Shown here: piece after piece, positions 1 through 10,389 of the stretch | Position numbering within the stretch: the first letter of the stretch is position 1 | Layout: the number at the start of each line of letters is the position of its first letter | DNA from: Choristoneura fumiferana | Lineage: Eukaryota > Arthropoda > Insecta > Lepidoptera > Tortricidae | Assembly: GCF_025370935.1 (NCBI RefSeq) | Contig: NC_133473.1 | Location: forward strand, 16,110,012 to 16,174,011 | Length of the DNA: 64,000 nt | Reading direction: 5' to 3' | The notes under the pieces: generated by a model | Seen by the model: the letters and a program-made list of their open reading frames with translations, nothing else | What the model was told of the DNA's origin: nothing | Database searches by the model: none | Position numbers and translations under genes: made by a program

Positions 1-30
1 CAGTCCACCACTAGCTATCAACCGGGATTA

Positions 31-250
31 AAACATAGAATACTATTTATCCCAATATTCCCACGGAATAAGGATAAAATCTTTACATAACAACCGCTGG
101 GCTTAGAGTCATGAAATTTGGTATGTAGATAGCCGGACGTCTGGAATAACACATAGGCTACTTTTTTCCCGATGTTCCCACGATATAGGGATAAAATCTC
201 GCACTAATAACCGCTGGGTTTAAAGTCATAAAATTTGGCATGGGTGTTTT
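31..250. repeat. 117-bp tandem repeat, about 1.9 copies
   Basis: Two head-to-tail units with a period of 117 bases. The anchor 'cccacgg/cccacga' lies at 60 and 177, each followed by a shared 'ataaaatc' and 'aaccgctggg' block and then 'aaatttgg'. It resembles an interspersed non-coding repeat I remember from lepidopteran genomes. The left end may lie outside the window. No coding content is seen. Confidence 0.65.
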
Positions 251-308
251 AACTTAATGTCAATGAAAACCATGATGTAATTAGTAATATTACCTAATAA
301 TAATAATA

Positions 309-354
309 ATTCATATAAAAATGATACCAAACGGTATCATTTTTTTATATGAAT
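309..354. repeat. Short hairpin
   Basis: The left arm at 309-328 and right arm at 333-354 are inverted complements (attcatataaaaatgatacc against its complement with two extra T) around a 4-base loop. It may be a MITE relic or a stem inside the neighbouring retroposon. Confidence 0.6.
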
Positions 355-597
355 AGCCAGCGTTTGATCACAATCACGCCTGATGGTAAGCTAAGATGGA
401 GCACGCTTGCCCAATAACTGCCCATTCACTCTAGATTTGAAGATAGACGCTGGCAGGGCATGGCATTCCACTCTTTATTATTCCTTATTTGGGAATCCAT
501 AAATACTTGTAACTTGACATTTTTGTAATTTATGATGTATAAATAAGTAAAATATATTCAATGAATAAATAAACTAAACTAAACTATTATTTTGGAA
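355..597 (+). mobile_element. Retroposon 3' fragment
   Basis: The stretch holds the motif 'cgcctgatggtaagc' and then 'agatggagcacgcttgcc', which I remember from 3' ends of lepidopteran LINE/SINE copies. It finishes in an A-rich tail with repeated 'aaact'. The 'cctgatggtaag' core is shared with the poly-A retroposon copies near 28,380, 39,010 and 43,680, so the families are probably related. The class is inferred. Confidence 0.4.
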
Positions 598-1540
598 GCA
601 CAAAAAAGTTTTTATATAATTTAATTCTATTCATTCCAACATCCTGGCCGAAGTGTCGGTTGCAGCGGCGATATCGGGCGCATATTAAAATTGATTGCGC
701 CCTGTAACAATCGAAGCGGTGCAAATTGAGTTCGGAGCAGCGCCCACCTGCGCCCCTGGCGGCTCTAAAGCTTGGACACTTTATGTTTTGCAGTTCAATC
801 CGAATTTATTTTTAGCTTTTTCTGATTTTTTTTACTGCGGATTTCAGAGGTTTGTGAAGAAAATAACTTTTGAAAAGGTGTGATAATTTTGTTTTTAACT
901 GAGAGTAGCCGTGTTTTTAGACGATTGCCGAAAAGTTCGCTTGTGCAGTGAACTATTTATTTCTCAAAAAAAATGTTTTTTCACTTCTCATGTTTGTAAA
1001 GTTTGTCTTTATGCTGGATCTAGGCGACATAAAATTATTGTTTATGCTCTAATGCATATAAAGTAAAATCTTCGTCCAAGACCAAGACCAAGGTAATCAG
1101 GTGTCAACAGCCACAAACAAAAAAGTATCTAAATATTTTTTTAATATTTTTTATTTTATGTAAATTCAATCAAAAAAATCAATAAAACTAAAATGTATAA
1201 TTATATAGCAATACATGAAAAATAAAAGGTACATAGAAAGTGAACAATTGTTTCCACTGTTGCTATTTCATTTCCTCGCAATCTAAGTGTAAAGTAGAGT
1301 GTAAAACTCGAGCATTAAACCCATTTTCCCCCCGACGTAGCTGTCCAGCCTCGCCGTAACGGCTCGGGTGCCTATATGAACGTCTTGGGTAAAATGGCTT
1401 GTTTTATGCTCTTGTTGTACAATCTACTATTTTGGGGTTGAGTCGCCTTAAGAGCCAATTCACCCAATTTGCCGATAGATGGCGTTGTCTGTACCCCGAC
1501 ATTGAAATTCTACTTCGCGCTGTTACGATTTTTCCTGTCC
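598..1540. other. Stretch without recognised feature
   Basis: AT-rich sequence with short poly-A and poly-T runs. A slightly GC-rich patch near 640-780 gives a 62-codon open frame (695-883) that matches no family I know. I see no splice-framed exon and no repeat shared with the rest of the window. Confidence 0.4.
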
Positions 1541-1903
1541 TAAGGTCACAGCTCATTAGAGCCACCCGGCACCCGACCAGCACCGCCTCAACTTTTAGCG
1601 TCCACTCGTTGTCGACAGGTGGTCCACGGGTGGACGCCGCGTTGACAACAAGTGGACCTAGCGTGGTCCACGAATTTTCCAGTATTCACTATGGTGGCGA
1701 GCAGCGGGCTGTCACCGAGTGATCCACTCGCCGTCCGCGCGTGGCAACCTCGCAGTGAGGCGATCCGGTGTCGCTACGGAGTTGATGTAGTGAGCGTATA
1801 CCCCATAGAAATCCATATTATTACGAGTATGAGGAATACTAATCGCTCGAGGCGAGGCGGTGCTGGTCGGATACCGGGTGGCTGTAATGAGCTGTGACCT
1901 TTA
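1541..1903. mobile_element. Inverted-repeat DNA element (MITE-like), ~360 bp
   Basis: Terminal inverted repeats of about 50 bases: 1541-1590 begins 'taaggtcacagctcatta' and 1853-1903 is its complement with a few mismatches. The interior is GC-rich and has a second imperfect inverted repeat at 1597-1615 against 1641-1661, built around 'gtccactcgttgtc'. No transposase frame is present, so it is non-autonomous. TA at both ends could be the target duplication. Open frames over it (1399-1722, 1652-1897) are chance frames. Confidence 0.75.
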
Positions 1904-1968
1904 AGCAGCGTTTCCACCAGAGATGCGCTGTACGAGGATGCGTAAAGGAAGCGCGCGTATCTATTTGT
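1904..1968 (+). repeat. Interspersed repeat fragment ('cgtttccaccagagatg')
   Basis: It starts immediately after the inverted-repeat element. A diverged relative lies at 22257-22330 ('gcgtttccccagagatgtgc'). I remember this motif as a common lepidopteran repeat; the class is unknown to me. Confidence 0.4.
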
Positions 1969-2454
1969 TAATACTAAAGTATGTACATACAATTGTTGTT
2001 GATTGTGTATAAATCGTAGGTAGGTGCTACTCAGAAAACAATTGAACAAATTTGCAATCAGCGGTTTAAAATGGAAATAAAATGGTTGTTTTACTCAATC
2101 AAGTCCCAATCGAATAGACTCAGTGGAAAACAAATTTTATTTTCCATACTATTTTGTATTGGAAATATTGTTATTTGAATGCATGAAAACACAATGCAAT
2201 CACTGGAAGTAATCATTGCTCGTATGAATAACTAACTAGTCAATGTGGCGTCACATAAACAATATTTTTAAATCACAACTACAAGGTAGGTGCCTGTTAC
2301 TAAACGAATCTTAATTAATTTAGCCGTTGGGTAAGTTCTACTGAATACCTTTACCCACCCTTGTGAAAAGCATGCAAGAACTTTAAATTACGGTTTACAG
2401 ATACGTAGGTAATATGCTTCCGAAACAACCTAAAACATTCTCCAAACGTGGGGA

Positions 2455-2458
<4 letters not shown>

Positions 2459-2511
<53 letters not shown>

Positions 2512-2637
2512 ACGCACACGCACACGCACACGCACACGCACACGCACACGCACACGCACACGCACACGCACACGCACACGCACACGCACACGCACACGCA
2601 CACGCACACGCACACATACACGCATACGCACACACAA
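2459..2637. repeat. Compound microsatellite (CA)n-(CGCACA)n
   Basis: About 21 CA units (2459-2500) are followed by about 19 units of the hexamer CGCACA (2501-2614), then degraded units to 2637. It reads as repetitive frames on both strands (HTHTHT, RTRTRT, VCVCVC), none of which is a gene. Confidence 0.95.
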
Positions 2638-2744
2638 TACATGCGTTGTGTCCTTTTTACTCCCGTTATGAAAAATACGGTTGTCATTTTCTTCGACAGA
2701 CTCCAATTTGGTGCCATTTTCACACTTCATTTTTTGGCGTGCTT

Positions 2745-2792
2745 ATAATACTAGCAGTTGCCCGCGACTTCATCTGCGAAGAATTCGTTATC
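2745..2792 (+). repeat. Truncated family A repeat
   Basis: 'gcccgcgacttcatctgcg' and 'gaattcgttatcgc' match the start of the family A repeat found more fully at 4738-4984, 9706-9945, 26996-27203 and 38808-39125. It breaks off just before the family L copy. Confidence 0.55.
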
Positions 2793-2813
2793 GCGCGCCT
2801 TTGGGACCAACTC

Positions 2814-3449
2814 ATTTTTAAGGTTCCGTAGTCAACTAGGAATCCTTATAGTTTCCCCTGTCTGTCCGTCTGTCTGACTGTCCGCGACTAAGCTCAGAGA
2901 CCCTTAGAAGAAAGCTGTAGTTTGGCATGAAAATACATATATAAATATATAAAGCGGTAAAATAAAAAAAATACTATATAAATTTTTTTTAGGGTATCTA
3001 TGGGGATAGACGTAAAGTGGGGGTGATTTTTTTTCTCAACTAACCCTGTAGTATGGGGTATCGTTGGATAGGTCTTTTAAAACCATTTGGGGTTTTCAAG
3101 ACGATTTTTCGATTCAGTGTTCTGTTAGCGAAACATTCAACTTTAAAGTGTACATTTTCATTAAAATCGAGCGTCCACCCTTCTTAAATCTAAACCAGGT
3201 GGAAACATTTGGAAAAATTTAGGATGGTAGTAAGTATATCAAATTTACAAGAAAAATTATAACGGCTAAGATTGCTTGAGAATTATTAGTAGTTTAAGAG
3301 TAAATAGCAGCCTGAGGTATAAAATTTACCTAAACTTGGAAGATTCCGTACACAATACGAAATCCTTAGAAAAATATTACTTGATTTTTTCGTAATGGGT
3401 ACGGAACCCTATCTTGGGCGTGTCCCACACGCTCTGGCCGGTTTTTTTA
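2814..3449 (+). repeat. Family L interspersed repeat, copy 1
   Basis: About 640 bases, colinear with inverted copies at 7480-8174 and 53808-54457. Shared landmarks in order: a CTGT/GTCC-rich patch, 'gacgtaaagtgggggtg', 'atcgttggataggtctttt', 'ctataacggctaag'-like, 'aacttggaagattccgta', and the end 'gcgtgtcc…ctctggccgg'. No coding capacity is seen. It resembles a non-coding repeat I remember as very common in Lepidoptera; it may be a non-autonomous DNA element. The first ~40 bases differ from copies 2 and 3. Confidence 0.75.
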
Positions 3450-3654
3450 ACAAGTTTTTATTTTTGTAAGCGCTAAAAAATGACGTTATGACGTAAGGGT
3501 TACAATAGGCAGCGCTGCTACTGCAAACGTCAAATACCAGCTGGTACCCTACCCTGGAATTGCTCCACTCCACGCCAATATTATGACTATATTTGGTCTG
3601 CCTAGCCCGGACTGAATTCAGCCAGCTTCACTTTATGTATTTTACAAACTTTTA

Positions 3655-3880
3655 TTAAGTTTCACCTGTCCTGTTTTCTATCTGTCTGTAGTCAAATCTT
3701 GCAAGTTGAATTGGACCAACTTCCAGTAGTTGGATTGACTTTAAATTTGGCATACTTATGTAAATTGCATGACAATACAATTCGGCCAGGATCGTCTCCG
3801 CAGGACGGAACTCTTCAACGGTTAATGGCATCGACTTGAAATTTCGTATGCAAATGTAGTTTGGGTGACAGTGCAAGTAA
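3655..3880 (+). repeat. Interspersed repeat family F, copy 1
   Basis: 'cttgcaagttgaattgg', 'cttccagtagttggattgac' and 'aaatttggcatacttatgt' are matched by 'catgcaagttcatttt', 'cttccagtggtaggattgac' and 'aaatttggtata' at 19455-19590. It is non-coding; the 106-codon minus frame 3655-3975 crosses it by chance. Confidence 0.55.
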
Positions 3881-3884
3881 AGTC

Positions 3885-4515
3885 GACAAAAAGAATAGTC
3901 AACAAAAAATGCTTGAATTAAAAATAAAATTATCACCAAAAACTTATTTTTAAATAATATTGGTAGCTGTATCATTAGACGCTACTTCATTATAAACGAT
4001 GAGGCGTAAAGTTACACTGACGCACCACATCTCCTGTTCCCTTGTTATACGAAACCTTTTGTTCCTAAGACATCCATCACGCATCCCTAAATTATAAACT
4101 CATGGGTGTGTGTGTACCGTCTATTATTATGTTTTAGCTCGTTAAAACGGTGGTCACATGAACCCGTATTGCCAGTAACACAGAAATTTGAAATTAAAGA
4201 CTACGTGACGATAGATAATAATATAGTTACTAACATAGCTCAAAAACTGATGCCTGCAAAAAAGAGAATTAAAGAGAAATTCAAAAATTGTTTTTGTTAT
4301 TTTTTTCATTTCACTTGTAATGTATAATGAAATAACTGTATTTAATAACCGGAATATTTGTTTTTCTTAAAATGGCTGAAAAATACATTTAAAAACCATG
4401 CCAAGTATTAGTAAGTAAATAATTCATGGCAAAAATGTAGCAGTTGGCAAAAGAGTTTTCGTTTAACCTGGACTCTTACTCGTATATTATCAGAATGTGT
4501 GAGTAAGTACCCATA
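3885..4515. other. Stretch without recognised feature
   Basis: AT-rich sequence. A 73-codon open frame (4106-4327) matches nothing I know. No repeat shared with the rest of the window is evident. Confidence 0.35.
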
Positions 4516-4519
4516 AATA

Positions 4520-4695
4520 AATAAATATCATGGGGCACTTGACGCCAATTGACCTAGTCCCAAACTAAACAAAGCTTGTACTGTGGATATTTGGCAACGG
4601 ATAAACAAACTTATATAGATAAAAACATACTTACATAATATATTAAACATCCAAGAGCCGAGACCAAACATTCGTATTATTCATACAAATATCTG
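4520..4695 (-). mobile_element. SINE-2, 5'-truncated copy
   Basis: On the minus strand this is the body and tail of SINE-2, compared with the full copy at 8668-8935. It holds 'gtcaattggcgtcaagtgcc', 'acaagctttgtttagtttg' and 'aatacgaatgtttggtctcg'. The tRNA-like head is absent: the copy stops at 'cagatatttgt', a typical 5' truncation. Confidence 0.75.
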
Positions 4696-4737
4696 CCCCC
4701 AAAAAAATAAAATTAGCTGTTACGCGTAACTTAGTGT

Positions 4738-4984
4738 CTCACGGAGACTGAAATTTCACGGGATAAAAAGTAATGCGAAAGTTTGTAAGTCTGTTTGTTT
4801 GTTTGCTTATTTGTTTGTTACTCCATCACGTCAAAACCGCTGAACCGATTTAGGTGAAATTCGGTACACAGAGAGTCTCGGGGAAGGACATACGATAAAT
4901 TTTATCCCTGAAAATTGCATAGTTCCCGCGGGATAGCCATAAACGAATGCTACGCGGACGGAGTCGCAGGTAACAGGCTAGTCT
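4738..4984 (-). repeat. Family A interspersed repeat, minus copy
   Basis: Read on the minus strand it begins 'actagcctgttacctgcgac', continues 'tatcccgcgggaacta', 'aaatcggttcagcggttt' and ends in a (caaa)-rich stretch with 'cttacaaactttcgcatt'. It is colinear with 9706-9945 and 26996-27203 and has no open frame. Family remembered from lepidopteran genomes, class uncertain. Confidence 0.7.
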
Positions 4985-5002
4985 GTTATATATTCCTTAT
5001 CG

Positions 5003-5060
5003 TCATCTCGCTGGCCTATATAATGTCCCACTGCTGAGCACAGGCATCTCTCAGAATTAG
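5003..5060 (-). mobile_element. SINE-3/RTE tail fragment
   Basis: The minus strand reads 'gcctgtgctcagcagtggga' and then a 'tataggcc…gagatgacg' end. This is the 3' tail shared by SINE-3 copies and RTE-type LINEs elsewhere in the window. Confidence 0.55.
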
Positions 5061-5064
5061 ATGG

Positions 5065-5812
5065 TAAAGGCTGTTTCAATGTTCCCAAGTTTTTTAGTGA
5101 TATAATAATAATTATATTTAAAGTCTGTTCAGTGGTACCAAAGATTATAAACATGATTAATCTGTAGTAATCTTTACAGTACGAACTGTAAAAAAATATT
5201 CGGTCAGTATCTCAAATAAAAATTCCCATTTTAGGCAGCATTCGTTATTATTTGAATTGAAATTAACTGTAATTAAAAAGAAGGCCTCGCCAAAACTAAA
5301 GTACGAAATTTCTCCACATTTTCACACCATAGAATAACCGAAGAAAATTTCCTTCGATAAAACACGCCAGTAAATTGAATAAAACTATAAAGAAGTTAGA
5401 ATGTGTGGGGACAATAGACACCTGCGCCGCGCTAGGGTGACCTTATCAAATGATTGATTGTGACAAATGGTACCATGTGCATGGGCGCCATTCGCTCCGT
5501 GATTGAAGATTCAAATTTAGATAAACAAAATGGATTACATGACACTATTACCCGCGAAAACTTCATTACTGACCGCTTTAATTTCTGTTCGTTAAGTAGT
5601 AGATAACGAACTTTAATGTTTTATCGGTATCGTTTTTTGTACGTCTAAGTTACATGCTGACAAAAAACGTTGTACTTTTCACAGCATGTCACTTTTAGAT
5701 CATTGCGATAAGACTTTTGACTGACGGAAACCAGTGAATTGAAAATTGTTCTGTGGTTATCTATTAATAACAGTAATAAAGCAAAATCAAGATCAAACGA
5801 CGAGACTTAAAG
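5065..5812. other. Stretch without recognised feature
   Basis: AT-rich, apparently single-copy sequence. A slightly GC-richer patch at 5420-5500 has no open frame of note. No gene or repeat is recognised. Confidence 0.35.
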
Positions 5813-5814
5813 TA

Positions 5815-6460
5815 TTTTTTTTTATCATCGGACACTTGACACCAATTGACTTAGTCCCAAACCAAGCAAAGCTTGTACTATGGACACTAGGCAACGGATA
5901 AACATACTTATACAGATAAATACATGCTTAAATACATATTAAACATACAAGACCTGCAAACAAACATTCGTATTATTCATACAAATATCTGCAGAATCCC
6001 TAAGGAAGGAAAGGAAAATCTTAAAGGACGCAGTGTTGTATGTTCTGTTTTGTGTACATATGTGGTGTATATGTATATGTGTATTTTGCATGTAGTTTAT
6101 TGGTCTTGATATTTATTAGTTTATTGACTTTATTATTAGTATTAGTGGGTACACACTAATACCAACAATAATTTTTGAGTTAATTTAAATTTCGGTTCTT
6201 TTACCTTTTCATTGTACTTGCAGTGTCTACTCTTGTGTCTGATATCCTGTCAATCGTTCAAAGATTAACTGGAAGAGATAAGTTCGCCTTTGTACATCTT
6301 ATTATCCTGTGTTTTGTTATTTTCATGTGTTTTTATGTACAATAAAGAGTTTATTACAATACAATACAATATCTGCCCCGGCTGGGATTCAAACCCAGGA
6401 ACCTCAAGCTTCGTAGCGGTCTCGAACCACTTGGCCATTCGGTTGTCACCGATTGGAACC
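5815..6460 (-). mobile_element. SINE-2 interrupted by a LINE tail
   Basis: The tail half (5815-5992) and tRNA-like head (6368-6460, with box B complement 'gggattcaaaccca' and box A region 'ccacttggccattcgg') of one minus-strand SINE-2 are separated by a 375-base insertion. The join is marked by the 9-base duplication 'aatatctgc' at 5984-5992 and 6368-6376. Confidence 0.8.
5993..6367 (+). mobile_element. 5'-truncated LINE 3' end inserted in SINE-2
   Basis: The insertion ends 'gtacaataaagagt' and then repeats 'aatac', the same ending as at 59215-59372 and, inverted, 12537-12690. It contains an AATAAA signal and no reverse transcriptase sequence. The flanking duplication shows target-primed insertion. 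The LINE clade is not determined; it could be a CR1- or Jockey-like tail. Confidence 0.7.
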
Positions 6461-6841
6461 GACTACAAGACACGAGACTTAAATTTTCTCTTGGATTGGG
6501 TGTAGAACAAGTTTGCCTGGCGCTATCAATTACCGTACCGGTCGGTAGTGCTATTTTGGAGCATTAATAATCCACCGACGAAATTGAGTTTAAACATTTT
6601 GAAGGAACACATTAAACAAGTTGAAATGATAACAGCAATAATTATTTAAGCTTTAATACAAGTATAGATATATACACATAAAATACATAACATAACACTA
6701 AATAACACTAACCATAACAACACATAACACAACAATAACAATAACAACAAATTATACATATATATAATACATAACAAAAACACTACGAGCGTAAATTTCC
6801 TAGTTTCATCTTGTTTTTTTATTTCAATTGTTTAATTATGT

Positions 6842-7035
6842 TTTTAACCCCTGACGCAAAAAGAGGGAGTTAGACCGCTATGTTGTGTCTGCATGTCTGT
6901 CTGTGGCACCGCAGTTCTTAAACACCTCTTCTTAGATATGTTTTATCAAAATCGGTTCAGCCGTTTTGGAGATATAGAACTTTGAATTGACAAAGTCGAG
7001 GGTTTCCAACTTTTGTTGGTTAGGTTATATATAAT
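6842..7035 (+). repeat. Family D interspersed repeat, copy 1
   Basis: It begins 'cccctgacgcaaaaagaggg', runs through a TGTCTG-rich patch, 'tatcaaaatcggttcagccg', and ends 'ttttgttggttaggtta'. The fuller copy is at 10390-10632; fragments are at 8965-9095 and 47262-47345. It is non-coding. Confidence 0.65.
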
Positions 7036-7479
7036 TTATTAGAATATATATTTTTCTAAAAATGTGAAATTTTTTGTACTTAAGTATAACCTTTTCCGCA
7101 GATTTGTACCTCTTTATAAGACGACTAAGTAGCGAGGATAGTAAGTCGCAGAATAACCCAGTGGTGTTATCGAAGTGGAAGTAACGGCTGGTACGAAGTT
7201 TAGTCTTTGTTGTAAGCGCGTTTAAGTTACGTTACGGGTTAAGTTGCGAGAAAAGTGAGGGCATGTACTTGTTTTCTAAAGATAATAGAGCCGCCAAGGA
7301 TCTTAAAAGTATATAATTTGAAAGGGGAACCCTGTATAGTCGGTGTGTTTGTTTAAAATACGTATTTAAAAACAACTTGTGAATTCCACAAAAATCACCA
7401 GGTTCACACCTTCAGCACCAAAGAATATCTAACGTCTCCCATTTTCCTTCGAATCGCCGAACGTACAAAGAAACAAATT

Positions 7480-8174
7480 TAAAAACCGGCCAAGAACGTG
7501 TCGGACACGCCCAAAATAGGGTTCCGTAGCCATTACGCAAAAATTCAGTAATATTTTTCTAAGGATTTTGTATTTTACACGGAATCTTCCAAGTTTAGGT
7601 ATATCTTATACGTTAGGCTGCTATTTAAGAGTAAAACTACTAATATTTCTAAAGCAAACTTAGCCGTTATAGTTTTCCTTGAAAGTTTGATATACTTACT
7701 ACCATCCTGAATTTTTTCAAATTTTTCCATCCACCGGTTTGGATGTTAGGAGGGACGGACGGGGGGGACGCTTGACTTTAATGAAAATTTGCACTTAAAA
7801 GTTGAATATTTTGCAAAAAAATCAATAAATCGAAAAGTCGTCTTAGCAAATGGCTTAGCTAATGGTTTTAAAAGACCTATCCAACGATACTCCACACTGT
7901 AGGGTTGGATGAGAAAAAAAACACCCCCATTTTACGTCTATGGGAGGTACTAAATTTTTTTTTTTAATTTTTTATTGTAGGTACCATTTTGTCCGCATAG
8001 TTTACATATAAATCCGTGCAAAATTACACATTTCTGGCATTGATAGTCCCTGAACAAAGCCACGGACGGACGGACAGACAGACAGATAAACAGGCAGACA
8101 GACAGACAGTTAGACAGACATGGCGAAACTATAAGAATTCCGTTTTAGCCATTTTGGCTCCAGAACCCTAAAAA
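7480..8174 (-). repeat. Family L interspersed repeat, copy 2
   Basis: An inverted full-length copy. The left edge is 'aaaaccggccaagaacgtg', the right edge 'ggctccagaacccta'. The ends carry short subterminal inverted repeats (agggttccgtagcca near 7520; its complement at 8150-8170). Near the right end is a GGAC/AGAC simple-repeat patch (8060-8120). Confidence 0.75.
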
Positions 8175-8667
8175 TGACAAACCTGCCGGCCAGGCCATAA
8201 AAAGTTTACACAAAAATAGTCCTGTAGCAAGAGCTTGCTACAGTACCTACTGATTGCTTTTAAGAAACAATACTTATTTAAGTCTTATTTTTATGATTTT
8301 TGTCCCAGTCTAAAAAGCTTCGTGTTTTAGTTTTTCTCTATACATAGAAAGTTACAATATAAAGAAAAGTTAAGAAAATAATGTCTTGTCACATCAAATA
8401 TTAATAAACTTTTCTTTTAATAATTATCCTAAAGAGGTCTGGAACTCCGGACTAACTTTTAATTAGTATAATAACTGAAACTCATGAATAAAGTATGGCA
8501 CCAAAATGTAAAAAAGATTATAAAACTGGGGCTACTGTTTTTTTCCACTCGATCATTCTAATGCAGGTTATACACCTGTACAGTCGTCATCACAATCATC
8601 GCAGCTGTATTGGTATACGACCGTATTATTATAATGTGCGTTTCGATAGTTTTGAGAAAAATACGAC

Positions 8668-8935
8668 GACCCGATGGCCAAGTGGTTAGAGAACCTGACT
8701 ACGAAGCTTGAGGTCCCGGGTTCGATTCCCGGCCGGGGCAGATATTTGTATGAATAATACGAATGTTTGTTCTCGGGTCTTGGATGTTTAGTATGTATTT
8801 AAGTAAGTATGTATTTATCTATATAAGTATGTTTAACCGTTGCTTAGGATCCATAGTACAAGCTTTGCTTAGTTTGGGACTAGGTCAATTGGTGTCAAGT
8901 GTCCCATGATATTTATTTATTTAATAATGTGTTTA
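8668..8935 (+). mobile_element. SINE-2, full-length copy
   Basis: A tRNA-derived SINE. Its head has box A 'tggccaagtgg' and box B 'gggttcgattccc' with a perfect T-arm stem (ccggg/cccgg). The anticodon region 'ctgactacgaag' recalls tRNA-Arg(ACG). The body ends 'gtcccatgatatttattta' in a TTTA-rich tail. These promoters would be read by RNA polymerase III. Other copies: 37278-37545, 56745-57020, 59424-59600 and minus-strand pieces. Confidence 0.85.
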
Positions 8936-8964
8936 AACCAACATGCCCATTTCGATGTGTGTGA

Positions 8965-9095
8965 TAAAAGCGAGTTCCCATGCGATAGTCCCTAGCTTTG
9001 TTTCATTAAAATCGGTTCAGCCGTTTTTGAGACATTAAACTTTGAAATGACAACGTTTGGGGTTTCTCAACTTTCTGAATTGGTTAAATTAACTT
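8965..9095 (+). repeat. Family D fragment
   Basis: 'tcattaaaatcggttcagcc' and 'gtttggggtttctcaact' match the second half of family D. The first half is missing. Confidence 0.5.
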
Positions 9096-9134
9096 AAATT
9101 ATTAATCTGGGCTTACGTGAAAACCACGGTACGA

Positions 9135-9205
9135 GTATAAACCCTCTCATTATGAGTGGAGGCCTGTGCCCCAGCAGTGGACGTAAATAGGCTGGGATTA
9201 TGATT
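9135..9205 (+). mobile_element. SINE-3/RTE tail fragment
   Basis: 'ggaggcctgtgccccagcag' followed by 'taggctgggattatgatta' is the shared SINE-3/RTE 3' end without its head. Confidence 0.55.
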
Positions 9206-9512
9206 AATCTAGTTCCTGTTACAGTGGCGATTGGACCTTTTATTTTCCTGTTCATTTCCAGAAAGCGAATGCTATCATAATGCTAAGAAGTCAGGTATAA
9301 TAATATAATTGCACTCCAGACCTCGCTGCTTGCCATGCCGCAGTCTTACAAAGGTTCTAACCGGCGCCCTTTGAACCCGCTCCCACGCCCAGAACGCTTC
9401 GTGACGGATCGACAATTACAGTTTTCAAAGTCTTGCATGCGTTTGAGTAAATCGCCGGTTGCTGCAGCACTTTGGCACGTTTGATTTTTGCTCCTGCCAA
9501 CATGTATTATAA

Positions 9513-9657
9513 GGGGCTGTTTCACCATCCATTGGTTAGTTAGTGTTAACTGACGGTTAAATGTGATGCCGTCTCCGTCTATTCGAACAAAACAAATAGA
9601 GACGGCATCACATTTAACCGTCAGTTAACACTAATTAATGGATGGTGAAACAGCCCC
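9513..9657. mobile_element. Near-palindromic MITE with TAA duplication
   Basis: A 145-base element whose halves are almost perfect inverted complements over ~62 bases, starting GGGGCTGTTTCACC. TAA flanks both sides (9510-9512, 9658-9660). A 3-base TAA/TTA duplication is typical of PIF/Harbinger-type transposases. There is no coding capacity. The sister copy is at 13706-13846. Confidence 0.85.
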
Positions 9658-9705
9658 TAAAGGTATTATTGTTATTATACGAAGTGTCTAGAATTATTTA
9701 AAGCT

Positions 9706-9945
9706 AGCCTGTTGCCCGCGACTGCGTCCGCGTAGTATTCGTTTATCGATATCCCGCGGGAAATATGAAATTTTACGGGATAAAAACTGTCCTATATCCA
9801 TCCCCGGGACTCAAACTATCTATATACCGAATTCCATCTAAATCGGTTCAGCGGTTGAGACGTGATTGAGTAACAAACATCCAATCCTCCAAACAACACA
9901 ATCCTACAAACTTTCACATTTATAATATTAGTAGGATAGGGTCAG
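9706..9945 (+). repeat. Family A interspersed repeat, plus copy
   Basis: The clearest copy of family A: 'gcctgttgcccgcgactgcg', 'atatcccgcgggaaat', 'atccccgggactcaaac', 'taaatcggttcagcggtt', and the end 'cacatttataatattagtag'. It is non-coding. Confidence 0.75.
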
Positions 9946-10139
9946 AATGCTTATAATTAATTTAGCAACATTTAATTGCTTGCACAATTTTTTTTTATAG
10001 CTGGCTTAAACATTTTAGTTTATTTTAAAAAAATAGCTGTACCTACTTTTGTCACAATTTCCCTTTAAATAATTTATTGAATGAGGTATTTCTTTGCGGA
10101 GGTTCATATCAATGAACTGATGAGATGTTAGACTGACAT

Positions 10140-10305
10140 TAGGTAGCACGATGAACGGTTGTGTTGCTCTGAAGATGAACTCTGGTTGAGTTCGAAACGC
10201 GTCTGTGTAGTGTGGTGGTGGTGATAGTTGGGTTTGTGTGATTTTTGTGTGCTCTTACAGAGTAAAGTGGAGCAGCTGTATAAACGCACATTAGTTGAAT
10301 AGACG
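10140..10305 (+). ncRNA. Penelope-like repeat end with hammerhead-ribozyme-like motif, copy 1
   Basis: The core CTGAAGA (10169-10175) is followed by the stem gaactc/gagttc (10177-10182, 10188-10193), then GAAA (10194-10197) and the palindrome ACGCGT ending at C10203, where a hammerhead would cleave. The order CUGANGA-stem II-GAAA-short stem III-UC matches hammerheads described in Penelope-like retroelements, which use a short, often palindromic helix III. Departures: one extra U between A9 and stem II, and a weak stem I here. The same sequence recurs inverted at 63847-64000. Ribozyme activity is inferred. Confidence 0.55.
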
Positions 10306-10389
10306 TAGCAATCATAATGCGGATAAGCAAACTAATTGTTTTTGTTCATTAAAATTTCCCCCTTACGTTATTAACAACACAGGGCCCCT

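Noticed and set aside
2351..2831. Five overlapping open frames of 85-127 codons on both strands
   Set aside because: All are translations of the CA/CGCACA microsatellite; dipeptide runs such as HT, RT and VC are not proteins.
8668..8745. Possible tRNA-Arg gene
   Set aside because: Box A and B are present but there is no matching acceptor stem, and the same ~265-base unit recurs at several places; SINE-2.
10118..10165. CTGATGAG as a second hammerhead core just upstream of the first
   Set aside because: No GAAA and no helix III follow the would-be stem II.
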